Shown: positions 13,145 to 19,856, counted from the stretch's first letter. The stretch: DNA of 19,856 bases from JAWLCG01 sp041687295 (GCA_041687295.1 JAWLCG010000043.1:1-19856), one strand, 5' to 3'. Notes: generated from the letters alone by a model not told the origin. Numbers and translations are program-made.

Positions 13145-14182
13145 ATGAACCGCGCGATCCTCACCGGTGCAGGCACGTTCGTCATTGACGAGGCCCCCGT
13201 TCCAACCCCCGGGCCCGGGGAGATTCGGCTGCGCGTGGGGGCTGTGGGCATCTGCGGGTCGGACCTGCACATGTTCAGCGAGGGGCAGATCGGCGGGATC
13301 CGCATCGAGGACGCCGAGGCCCCCTTCGTGCCGGGCCATGAGGCGATGGGCACCGTCGACGCGGTGGGCCCGGGCGTGGACGGCTCGCTGCTGGGCCGGC
13401 GGGTGGCGGTCGAGCCGGCCATCAATTGCGGGCGGTGCGCGTGGTGCCTGCGGGGCGAGCCGAACGTCTGCCCGCACCACAGCTTCCTGGGCCTGCCGCC
13501 GCAGGACGGGGCCCTGCAGGAGTTCATGGTCCACCCGGCGAGGCTGGTGCTGCCGGTGCCCGACGCGCTGAGCGACGACGAGGCCGTCCTTCTCGAGCCG
13601 CTGGCCGTCGCCGTGCACGCCCTGGACCGGGCGGGCTATCGCCCCGGCGAGCCGGCCATCGTGCTGGGGGCCGGGCCGATCGGCCTGAGCATCCTGCTGG
13701 TGCTGGCCGACGCGGGCTGCCCGGAGATCGTTGTTACGGATAAGCTCGACTACCGCCTGGACCTGGCCCGGCAGCTCGGGGCGACGGTCACACTGAACCC
13801 CCTGCGCGACGACGTCGTGTCGGCCGTCGAACGGCAGATGCCCGACGGCTGCCCGTTCGTCTTCGAGGCCGCCGGCGACGAGCAGACCTTCGCGCAGATG
13901 GTCGAGGTCGCCGGCCCTGGCGGGCGCATCGCGGTGGTCGGCATTCCCGCCGAGGATCGGCTGAGCTTCCGGCACTCGCTGGCCCGCCGAAAGGGCCTCA
14001 GCGTGCAGATGGTCCGCCGCTCGAACCTGACCACCGAGCGGGCCTTGGCCTGGCGGCTCGCGCGCGACCTGCCCCTGGGCCGACTGGCCACGCACCACTG
14101 GCCGCTGGCGCAGGCCCAGCAGGCCATGCGCACCGCCGCCGACTACGCCGACGGCGTCGTCAAGGGCATGATTCGGCCGTAG
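13145..14182 (+). CDS. Zinc-dependent medium-chain dehydrogenase (sorbitol/polyol dehydrogenase-like)
   Basis: The 345-residue MDR-superfamily enzyme should oxidise a secondary alcohol, probably a polyol or sugar, with NAD. Catalytic zinc residues are in GICGSDLHM (Cys37), PGHEAMG (His65, Glu66) and LLEPLAVAVHAL (Glu151). Structural zinc cysteines are Cys95, Cys98, Cys101 and Cys109 in NCGRCAWCLRGEPNVC. The Rossmann motif is VLGAGPIG (173-180), and Asp199 after the second beta strand favours NAD over NADP. ATG 13145 has AAGGA a few bases upstream. The in-frame upstream part is repeat DNA. Lying between araB and araD, it may convert a pentitol such as L-arabinitol or ribitol to L-ribulose. This is inference. 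Threonine or galactitol dehydrogenase activity cannot be excluded. Confidence 0.9.
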   Translation: MNRAILTGAGTFVIDEAPVPTPGPGEIRLRVGAVGICGSDLHMFSEGQIGGIRIEDAEAPFVPGHEAMGTVDAVGPGVDGSLLGRRVAVEPAINCGRCAWCLRGEPNVCPHHSFLGLPPQDGALQEFMVHPARLVLPVPDALSDDEAVLLEPLAVAVHALDRAGYRPGEPAIVLGAGPIGLSILLVLADAGCPEIVVTDKLDYRLDLARQLGATVTLNPLRDDVVSAVERQMPDGCPFVFEAAGDEQTFAQMVEVAGPGGRIAVVGIPAEDRLSFRHSLARRKGLSVQMVRRSNLTTERALAWRLARDLPLGRLATHHWPLAQAQQAMRTAADYADGVVKGMIRP

Positions 14183-14187
14183 GGCCA

Positions 14188-14255
14188 AAGGTGGGGCTGC
14201 GCCCCAGCCTACGGGCGGCGGCCGGCCCCTGTAGGCTGGGGCGCAGCCCCACCTT
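14188..14255. repeat. Paired GTAG-headed repeats, family A: perfect 25-bp inverted repeat
   Basis: Copies at 14188-14212 and 14231-14255 are exact reverse complements over 25 nt with an 18-nt spacer, arranged CTAC-spacer-GTAG. The pair fills almost the whole 78-bp gap between the dehydrogenase and araD on the same strand. A transcript crossing it would fold into a very stable hairpin ending a few bases before the araD ribosome-binding site. Confidence 0.9.
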
Positions 14256-14260
14256 CTCGG

Positions 14261-14974
14261 GTGGGACGGAAGGGAGCCTCCCTGCTGGACGCACTCAAGG
14301 AAACAGTCTGCCGGGCGAACCTCGAACTGGTGGCCAAGGGGCTGGTGATCCAGACCTGGGGCAACGTCAGCGGGGTCGACGCCGAGCGGCGGCACATGGT
14401 GATCAAGCCCTCCGGCGTGCCGTATGCGGGCATGGGGCCCGAGCACATGGTCGTCGTGTCGCTGGAGACGGGCGCGGTCGTCGAGGGCGAGCTTCGGCCC
14501 AGCTCCGACACGCCGACGCACCGGGAGCTCTACCGGGCGTTCGAGGGCATCGGCGGCATCGTCCACACGCACAGCCTGGCCGCGACGGCCTGGGCACAGG
14601 CGGGGCGCGAGATCCCCGCGCTGGGCACCACGCACGCGGATTACTTCCCGGGCCCCGTGCCGTGCACCCGGCCGCTGAGCGACGCGGAGATCGAGGGCGA
14701 CTACGAGATCAACACGGGCCGGGTGATCGTCGAGCGGTTCGCCGGCGTCAACCCGCTGCACTTCCCGGCCGTGCTGGTCGCCAGCCACGGGCCCTTCGCC
14801 TGGGGCCGTGACGCCGACGCCGCCGTCTTCCACGCCCACATCGTGGAGGCCCTGGCCGAGCTGGCCAGCCGAACGCTCGCCATCAACGCCCACGCCCCCG
14901 AGCCGTCGCGCGTGCTGCTGGACAAGCACTTCCAGCGCAAGCACGGCCCCGGGGCGTACTACGGGCAGAAGTAG
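14261..14974 (+). CDS. araD: L-ribulose-5-phosphate 4-epimerase
   Basis: This class II aldolase-family zinc enzyme converts L-ribulose 5-phosphate to D-xylulose 5-phosphate in the cytoplasm. It matches E. coli AraD block by block: TWGNVSGVDAERRHMVIKPS, GAVVEGELRPSSDTPTHREL, GGIVHTHSLAATAWAQAG with zinc histidines, GTTHADYFPGPVPCTR with catalytic Asp, SHGPFAWG, and the end LLDKHFQRKHGPGAYYGQK with the C-terminal Tyr. The coordinates use the GTG at 14261, the only conventional in-frame start, but it has no ribosome-binding site and lies within the repeat tail. The family N-terminus MLEDLK aligns with CTG-CTG-GAC at 14282, 5 nt after AAGGGAG, so initiation at CTG 14282 (MLDALKETV, 230 residues) is more likely. 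The stop codon is formed by the GTAG head of a family B repeat. Confidence 0.95.
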   Translation: MGRKGASLLDALKETVCRANLELVAKGLVIQTWGNVSGVDAERRHMVIKPSGVPYAGMGPEHMVVVSLETGAVVEGELRPSSDTPTHRELYRAFEGIGGIVHTHSLAATAWAQAGREIPALGTTHADYFPGPVPCTRPLSDAEIEGDYEINTGRVIVERFAGVNPLHFPAVLVASHGPFAWGRDADAAVFHAHIVEALAELASRTLAINAHAPEPSRVLLDKHFQRKHGPGAYYGQK

Positions 14975-15035
14975 GGCGGGCACGGCCCGCCGCGAGCTCC
15001 CCGGCGCCCTCGGCGGCGGGCCATGCCCGCCCTAC
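14971..15035. terminator. Inverted family B pair, probable bidirectional terminator
   Basis: Copies at 14971-14992 and 15014-15035 face outward-in (GTAG...CTAC) and are complementary over 22 nt with one mismatch, so the transcript folds into one long hairpin. It lies between the convergent araD and glycoside hydrolase genes, 34 bp before the latter's stop codon. Each half is itself a palindrome (GGCGGGC/GCCCGCC). No T-run follows on either strand. Confidence 0.6.
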
Positions 15036-15069
15036 GCAGGCGCCGAGCCTGGCGGCGCTCGAAGAGAGC

Positions 15070-17673
15070 CTACTTCCGCTCCAGCAGGTACCACATCGTT
15101 CCGTGTTCGGGCGAGAGGTCCACGCGGAGGTGTTCGCCGTCGCGGGTGAGGGGCACCTCGTGGGTCGCCAGGCCGTCGGGGCCCAGGGCGTGGCAGGTCC
15201 ACTTGCCGTCGAGGTGCGGCAGCGTGACCGACCCGCGGACGGCCTCGATGCGCACGGGCGGCTGGCCCCAGTCGGTGCCGACGGTCTGGCGGTTCTCGCG
15301 GAAGCCCATGTTCACGTTCTCGCAGCGCCCGCTGGCGGCGATGAGGATGCGGTCGGGCGTGCCCGAGTCGCCCCCGCGCAGCGGCGTCACCGTCAGGGCC
15401 ACGAAGGCCGGCTCGGGGATGTCCACCTCCCACGCACCCTCGTTGAACGTCCCCTGGCCCGTCAGGACGAGATTCCGACCGTCGGCGGCGACGAAGGTAG
15501 CATGGCCAGTCTCGTGACGCGTCCAGCTGGCGTAACTGGTGGGGCCTTTGCTCCCGCCGAAGATCATCGGGCCGTCGGTGGCCGGGGCCCCGAAGGAGGT
15601 GTACATCCGCCTCTGGAGCAACTCCGGCCACGTCAGGCCGTGCCGGTCGGCCAGGGCGTCGAAGATGCCCAGGCCGTGCAGAAGGTGGTGCCGGGCCAGG
15701 CCGTCCAGCACGGCCGGGCCCTCGCTGGCGTCCGCGTCGGTCAGCGGGTGGGCCCACGCGGACCGCCGCTCGGACGAAATCCCCCCGTCGCGGAAGATGG
15801 CCGCGCCGGCGCGGACGAAGCCCCATTTGGCGGGGTTGTCCTTGAGGTCGAAGAAGCTGCTCACCCGGTCGCCGGCCTCGGTGTCGGCGTTGGCGTAGGT
15901 GAACAGCCAGACGCCGTCCCAGTCCTGCAGGGCGGCGAAGGCGGCGATCATGGGGATGGCCTCGGCCTGGTAGTCGTTGGGGGCGGGGTGGTTGTACTCG
16001 CTGACGGTGTAGGGCTTGCCCGCCAGCCGCTCGGGGGCCAGGCGCAGGAACGTCGCCCGCTCGGGGTGGTCGGTCATGGCCTCGCGGCGGATGAGCCAGT
16101 TGTTCGGGTCCCAGGGCTTGCCGGGGAAACGGGGGTGGCTCCAGTAGGCATGGCCGTCGATGTAGTCCATGCCGCCCTGGCCGTAAAGTCCTAGAGGCCC
16201 GTAGACGGCCGAGCCGGTGATCAAGGCGCCGCAGCCCAGCTCGTCGCGCAGGAAGCTCTTCATCCGATCGTAGTAGGCCCGCTCGGTGACGGCCTGGAAG
16301 GCTAAGCGGTCGCGCTGGCGCTGGGCCGTCTCGCCGGGGCCGAACAGCTCGACGCGCCCGGCCTCGAGCGACTCGTCCTCGCCCAGGCCCGCCCGCCCGC
16401 CGGGGCGCAGCGACACGCCGGCCAGTTCGACGGCGGCGGCGTCCATGCCCAGGGCCAGGCCCACGCGGGCGTTGGCCTCGTCGGCGTTGGCGGTGAAGCC
16501 CAGCCGAATCGTCCGCCAGGCCGGGCCGGCGTCGAGAGTCTCGCGGAGACCGAGGTTCCGCCAGGGCTCGCCGTGCTGGCCGATGCCGACCTGGATTGGC
16601 CGGGCCCGGTCCGCCCGCACGCGGAAGCTCAGCGTGTAGTACTGGCCGCCCCGCAACGCCAGGCCGCCCTGGATCAGTTGCACGTGCCAGCCCACCTCGC
16701 TGAGGCGGTCCAGCTCGACGCGGGCACCTCCGCCGGGCTGTGGGGCTAAGCGGGCCCGGGCATCGCCGCGCTGGCTGAGCGTCCAGGGGCTCTCGGGGCC
16801 CAGCGGCCGGCGGAAGTCGCCGTCGATCACAATCTCCGCACCCAGCGGGTCGGCCCCGTCGGCCCAGGCCGCTCGCAGGGCGTCGATCGAGCCGTACCGC
16901 TCGCGCAGCCAGGCCGCGTAGAGCCGTTCGAGAAGCTCCAAGTAGGGCCCGGGCAGCATGTCCGGGCTCTGCGGCACCCAGGGGGCGAAGAAGCTGTCCT
17001 CGTTGCTGATTTCGACGAAGGCGATGGCCGAGTCGTCGGCGTAGCGGGTGCCGCCGCGGTAGGGGTTACGGTGGCCCAGGAGCATGCGGGCGTAGCGCTG
17101 CTGGGCGGAGATCAGGGCCGGGTGGAACAGGTCGACGACCTTGTCGTACTTGGGCAGCTGGTCGGCCTGGGGCAGGCCCAGCACCTCGCTGTGCTTGCGC
17201 GAGACGTGCAGGTTGATATTCGCGTAGATGCCCCGCCGCGCGAGTTGGTCCATGAGGTAGTCCAGCCGGTCGAGTGCCTCGGCCGAGAGCCGCCGGCGGT
17301 CCTTCGGGTCCCAGATGCCGCGCGGGAAGGCGTGGCAGTCCATGTGGTGGAAGCGGACGCTGTTGACCCCCGCCGCCGCCAGCCGGGCCGCCAGACGCTC
17401 GGCCTGCTCGTGCGTGGGGAAGCAGGCCCCGAAGCACAGGTTCACGCCCCAGACGCGGAAGCGCTCCCGGCCAACCCGCAGATGGGCGGGCGGGCCCGCG
17501 TCGATCTGCACCCGCGGCCCGTCCGGCGCGATGGCCCCGGCCTCCGGAGCCGTCAGGACTGACTCGGGCGAGACCTCCATCGGAATGACGAAGGGCACGA
17601 AGGCGTCCTCCCCCCCCGGCGCCGCAGCCAACAGAGCCGCGATCAGCATCTGCACGAGCGATTCCAGCAGCAT
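15070..17673 (-). CDS. Secreted clan GH-A-like glycoside hydrolase with inserted carbohydrate-binding-like domain
   Basis: The 867-residue protein starts with a hydrophobic segment (residues 5-18, ending AAAPGGEDAF) that looks like a signal peptide. The ATG at 17673 has AGGAGG 7 nt upstream. A TIM-barrel hydrolase follows: FRVWGVNLCF (72-81), GVNSVRFHHMDCHAFPRGIW (102-121), DRLDYLMDQLARRGIYANIN (135-154) and AFVEISNEDSFF with Asn224-Glu225 as probable acid/base. PYTVSEYNHP places Glu559 as probable nucleophile. Between the two glutamates, residues 283-425 resemble a CBM4/9-type beta-sandwich (WHVQLIQGGLALRGGQYYTL and AWRTIRLGFTANADEANARV). The last 120 residues look beta-rich. The layout suggests GH5-like or related clan A families, and the exact family and substrate are uncertain. 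It is divergent from the GH4 gene. Confidence 0.8.
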   Translation of the reverse strand: MLLESLVQMLIAALLAAAPGGEDAFVPFVIPMEVSPESVLTAPEAGAIAPDGPRVQIDAGPPAHLRVGRERFRVWGVNLCFGACFPTHEQAERLAARLAAAGVNSVRFHHMDCHAFPRGIWDPKDRRRLSAEALDRLDYLMDQLARRGIYANINLHVSRKHSEVLGLPQADQLPKYDKVVDLFHPALISAQQRYARMLLGHRNPYRGGTRYADDSAIAFVEISNEDSFFAPWVPQSPDMLPGPYLELLERLYAAWLRERYGSIDALRAAWADGADPLGAEIVIDGDFRRPLGPESPWTLSQRGDARARLAPQPGGGARVELDRLSEVGWHVQLIQGGLALRGGQYYTLSFRVRADRARPIQVGIGQHGEPWRNLGLRETLDAGPAWRTIRLGFTANADEANARVGLALGMDAAAVELAGVSLRPGGRAGLGEDESLEAGRVELFGPGETAQRQRDRLAFQAVTERAYYDRMKSFLRDELGCGALITGSAVYGPLGLYGQGGMDYIDGHAYWSHPRFPGKPWDPNNWLIRREAMTDHPERATFLRLAPERLAGKPYTVSEYNHPAPNDYQAEAIPMIAAFAALQDWDGVWLFTYANADTEAGDRVSSFFDLKDNPAKWGFVRAGAAIFRDGGISSERRSAWAHPLTDADASEGPAVLDGLARHHLLHGLGIFDALADRHGLTWPELLQRRMYTSFGAPATDGPMIFGGSKGPTSYASWTRHETGHATFVAADGRNLVLTGQGTFNEGAWEVDIPEPAFVALTVTPLRGGDSGTPDRILIAASGRCENVNMGFRENRQTVGTDWGQPPVRIEAVRGSVTLPHLDGKWTCHALGPDGLATHEVPLTRDGEHLRVDLSPEHGTMWYLLERK

Positions 17674-17716
17674 GGCATGGCCTCCTGACGGGCGTGAATG
17701 GCCCGGCCTCGACGCT

Positions 17717-17838
17717 GGAGCAGTAGAGCAGTAGATCAGGAGACCGCAGGTGAGCGGGGCCCGGATTCAGGGGCGTTGGGCCACGTTCCGGGCTTGTTCT
17801 GCTCTCCTGTTCTCCTGCTCCACAGCTCACCTGCTCTA
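17717..17838. repeat. Inverted blocks of AGCAG/AGGAGA-type low-complexity repeats
   Basis: A block rich in GAGCAG, AGGAGA and GGTGAGC (17717-17755) is mirrored by a block rich in TCTCCT, CTGCTC and GCTCACC (17796-17838), about 40 bp apart. The arms are imperfect. They lie in the 442-bp gap between the two glycosidase genes, in which no further gene is visible. Confidence 0.5.
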
Positions 17839-17863
17839 GCAGCCCGTTTTTCAACGGGCTGCT
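17838..17863. terminator. Perfect 11-bp hairpin in the divergent gap
   Basis: AGCAGCCCGTT and AACGGGCTGCT pair without mismatch around the loop TTTC. I recall this hairpin as a recurrent intergenic element. As it lies between divergent genes it is not an obvious terminator for either, so it may be a mobile-element relic or an mRNA leader structure for the minus-strand hydrolase. Confidence 0.45.
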
Positions 17864-17876
17864 GACAGTGGGCCCA

Positions 17877-17960
17877 TTGTACCGGCCCGGCCGACGCGGT
17901 GCACGCGCGGCCCGGCGGGGGCAAAAAGCGGCCCCTCGGCCCGGTACAACCTTGTATCGG
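17877..17960. promoter_or_regulatory. Candidate operator region with three TTGTAYCGG half-sites
   Basis: TTGTACCGG (17877-17885) is repeated in reverse as CCGGTACAA (17941-17949), which together with TTGTATCGG (17952-17960) forms a 20-bp near-palindrome with a 2-bp centre and one mismatch between the arms. The sites lie upstream of the GH4 gene and between divergent glycosidase genes, where a sugar-responsive repressor would be expected. The regulator is not in the window. Confidence 0.45.
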
Positions 17961-18115
17961 CAGGATAAACCTGTTAGCCATGGGCGCACCGCCCCGGTCG
18001 GCGCGAGGGTCGCGGCGACGGTGGGGCGTTGGGTTTGGCCGGGGACAGATCGCCCCGGAGCACGGCGGGACCCGCGGCCTGGCCGCCCGTCCGCCATCCA
18101 GAGAGGGTTCACGCT

Positions 18116-19654
18116 ATGCCGCTGAAGATCGCGTTCATCGGCGCGGGCAGCATCGGCTTCACCCGTCGCCTCCTGCGGGACGTCCTGACGGTGCCCGAGC
18201 TGCAGGACACGCAGTTCGCCTTCACGGACATCAACAAGCACAACCTCGACATGGTCGCCCAGCTCTGCCGGCGCGACATCGAGGCCAACGGCGTGGCGGC
18301 GACCGTCACCGCCACCACCGATCGCCGCCGGGCCGTCGAGGGCGCCGACTACGTGATCAACTGCGTCCGCGTGGGCGGCCTGGACGCGTTCAAGCTCGAC
18401 ATCGACATCCCGCTCAAGTACGGCGTCGACCAGTGCGTCGGCGACACGCTGGGGCCGGGCGGCATCATGTACGGCCAGCGGACCATCGCGGCCGTGCTGG
18501 GCTTCTGCAAGGACATCCGCGAGCTGGCCAAGCCCGGCGTGCTGATGCTGAACTACTCCAACCCCAACGCCATGGTCACCTGGGCGGCCAACGAGTTCGG
18601 CGGCGTCAACACCGTCGGCCTGTGCCACGGCGTGCAGGGCGGCCACTGGCAGATCGCCGCCGCCCTGGGCCTGCCCAAGGACGAGGTCGACATCGTCTGC
18701 GCCGGCATCAACCACCAGACGTGGTACATCCAGGTCCGCCACAAGGGCCGGGACATGACCGGCAAGCTGCTGGAGGCCTTCGAGAAGAACGAGCACTTCC
18801 GCAAGACCGAGAAGGTCCGCATCGACGTGCTGCGCCGCTTCGGCTACTACAGCACCGAGTCCAACGGCCACCTCAGCGAGTACGTGCCGTGGTACCGCAA
18901 GCGCCCGCGCGAGATCAAGAGCTGGATCGACATGAGCAGTTGGATCAACGGCGAGACCGGCGGCTACCTCCGCGTGTGCACCGAGGGGCGCAACTGGTTC
19001 GAGACCGACTTCCCCAACTGGCTCAAGGAACAGCCGCCCAAGTTCGAGCCCAAGCTCCGCTCGCACGAGCACGGCTCGTTCATCATCGAGGGCCTGGAGA
19101 CGGGGCGGCCCTACCGGGGCCACTTCAACGTGGTCAACAAGGGCATCATCACCAACCTGCCCGACGGGTGCATCGTCGAGGTGCCGGGGTACGTGGACGG
19201 CAACGGCATGAACATCCCCGTCGTGGGCGACTTGCCGCTGGCCTGTGCAGCCACCTGCTCGGCGAGCGTGCGGGTGCAGGAGATGTCCGTCAAGGCGGCC
19301 GTCGCCGGCGACCTGACGCTGCTCAAGCAGGCCATGCTGCACGACCCGCTGACCGGGGCCGTCTGCAATCCGCCGGAGATCTGGCAGATGGTCGACGACA
19401 TGCTCGTCGCCCAGGCCCAGTGGCTGCCCCAGTACAAGAAGGAAATCGCCGGGGCGAAGAAGCGCCTGGCCAGCGAGAAGCCCCTAGGCACCAAGAGCAC
19501 CCTCGGCGCCGCCCGCAAGAAGACCAAGACCGTCGCCGAGATGAAGAAGGACAAGGCGCGGGCCCGCCGCCTCGCCGACGCCGCCGACAAGGCCAGCGAG
19601 GGCAAGGGCGGCAACGCAAAGGTCAAGAAGGCGCGTAAGCCCGCCAAGGCCTGA
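18116..19654 (+). CDS. Glycoside hydrolase family 4, alpha-galactosidase-like (NAD/Mn-dependent), with basic C-terminal tail
   Basis: The 512-residue protein starts at ATG 18116 with GAGAGG 9-10 nt upstream. GH4 enzymes cleave glycosides by an NAD-dependent redox mechanism with Mn2+ in the cytoplasm. Visible are IAFIGAGSIGFTRRLL (NAD loop), TDIN with Asp38, NCVRVGGLDA, GDTLGPGGIMYGQRT, NYSNPNAM (Asn151), GLCHGVQGG (metal Cys170) and AGINHQTWY (metal His200). GYYSTESNGHLSEYVPWYRK is the pattern of MelA-type alpha-galactosidases rather than 6-phospho-glycosidases. Alpha-glucuronidase-like activity remains possible. Residues 441-512 form an unusual Lys/Ala/Arg-rich tail (KKEIAGAKKR to KKARKPAKA) beyond the roughly 440-residue catalytic part. 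It is divergent from the secreted hydrolase, so the two may act in sequence on imported oligosaccharides. Confidence 0.92.
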   Translation: MPLKIAFIGAGSIGFTRRLLRDVLTVPELQDTQFAFTDINKHNLDMVAQLCRRDIEANGVAATVTATTDRRRAVEGADYVINCVRVGGLDAFKLDIDIPLKYGVDQCVGDTLGPGGIMYGQRTIAAVLGFCKDIRELAKPGVLMLNYSNPNAMVTWAANEFGGVNTVGLCHGVQGGHWQIAAALGLPKDEVDIVCAGINHQTWYIQVRHKGRDMTGKLLEAFEKNEHFRKTEKVRIDVLRRFGYYSTESNGHLSEYVPWYRKRPREIKSWIDMSSWINGETGGYLRVCTEGRNWFETDFPNWLKEQPPKFEPKLRSHEHGSFIIEGLETGRPYRGHFNVVNKGIITNLPDGCIVEVPGYVDGNGMNIPVVGDLPLACAATCSASVRVQEMSVKAAVAGDLTLLKQAMLHDPLTGAVCNPPEIWQMVDDMLVAQAQWLPQYKKEIAGAKKRLASEKPLGTKSTLGAARKKTKTVAEMKKDKARARRLADAADKASEGKGGNAKVKKARKPAKA

Positions 19655-19678
19655 TCCGCGCCAGCCGAACGTCTTCTC

Positions 19679-19714
19679 GTGCGGCGGGTCCTCGTAGCTG
19701 AGGGCCCGCCGCAC
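19679..19714 (+). terminator. Strong hairpin after GH4, probable terminator
   Basis: GTGCGGCGGG pairs with CCCGCCGCAC (10 bp), and CCTC with GAGG inside, around a 6-nt loop, 25 nt after the GH4 stop codon. It is followed by TCGTTTGCG rather than a true T-run. Confidence 0.6.
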
Positions 19715-19759
19715 TCGTTTGCGCGTCGGCGGACGGGTCCGATGGGCTCCGGGGCACTG

Positions 19760-19835
19760 AAGGTGGGGCTCCGCTGGCGCTGCGCCCCAGCCTACGGACC
19801 GATCGGCTTCGTGGGCTGGGGCGCAGCCCCACCGT
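19760..19835. repeat. Paired GTAG-headed repeats, family A (one long-loop, one short-loop copy)
   Basis: A 36-nt long-loop copy (19760-19795, minus orientation) and a 25-nt short-loop copy (19811-19835, plus, head GTGG) face each other with a 15-nt spacer, the same layout as at 6619 and 14188. No further gene is seen to the window end. Confidence 0.8.
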
Positions 19836-19856
19836 CCGGGCTCAATCCGTCAGGCC

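Noticed and set aside
17877..17960. Calling the TTGTAC half-sites an AraR operator
   Set aside because: Only the hexamer core is shared and the arm order is different. No regulator gene is present, so only an unnamed operator is proposed.
17066..19342. Minus-strand open frame of 758 codons overlapping GH4 and the secreted hydrolase
   Set aside because: The part opposite GH4 is a shadow, and the part within the hydrolase is out of frame. The two real genes have ribosome-binding sites and catalytic motifs.

Overview
The window is GC-rich chromosomal DNA, densely coding with long overlapping shadow frames, and it looks like a planctomycete, possibly a Phycisphaerae-like lineage. This placement is inference. 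It rests on the gene mix (a sulfatase, a DUF2934 protein, a URO-D-family protein beside sugar genes, a large glycoside hydrolase and a GH4 enzyme) and on many GTAG-headed intergenic palindromes. No rRNA or other taxonomic marker is present.

Layout: (1) 1-2858, minus strand: hisI, a TrkH/KtrB potassium channel subunit, and the N-terminal part of its TrkA/KtrA regulator, cut by the window edge. (2) 3209-5084: tRNA-Arg(UCU) followed by a decayed phage island. A C-terminal scrap of a lambda-type portal protein and a probable C-terminal scrap of a tape-measure protein flank two small intact genes with less GC-rich codon use: a cREC receiver-like protein and a small zinc-ribbon protein. (3) 5160-7275: a cytoplasmic-type sulfatase facing a DUF2934 protein. 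(4) 7328-8305: divergent near-consensus sigma70-like promoters, then a STAS anti-sigma antagonist and a RsbW-like ATPase/kinase. (5) 8523-9701: an orphan membrane protein resembling RbsC-type permeases. (6) 9886-14974: a URO-D-family protein, L-ribulokinase (AraB), a zinc polyol-type dehydrogenase and L-ribulose-5-phosphate 4-epimerase (AraD). (7) 15070-19654: a secreted clan GH-A-like hydrolase and a GH4 enzyme, divergently transcribed across an intergenic region with hairpins and a candidate operator.

How the genes may work together (inference): the two glycosidases and the sulfatase would release and trim plant or algal sugars. AraB and AraD feed pentose into the pentose phosphate pathway. 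AraA is not in this window, and a polyol-type dehydrogenase sits between AraB and AraD, so L-ribulose could come from a pentitol. The STAS/kinase pair is a partner-switching module whose target is not visible here.

The most striking non-coding signal is a set of at least three families of short GTAG-headed palindromes, several paired as near-perfect inverted repeats in intergenic gaps. Other non-coding signals are a 17-nt A-rich element in three places, a pair of genes with the architecture of leaderless transcripts, and an araD gene whose best initiation site looks like CTG.
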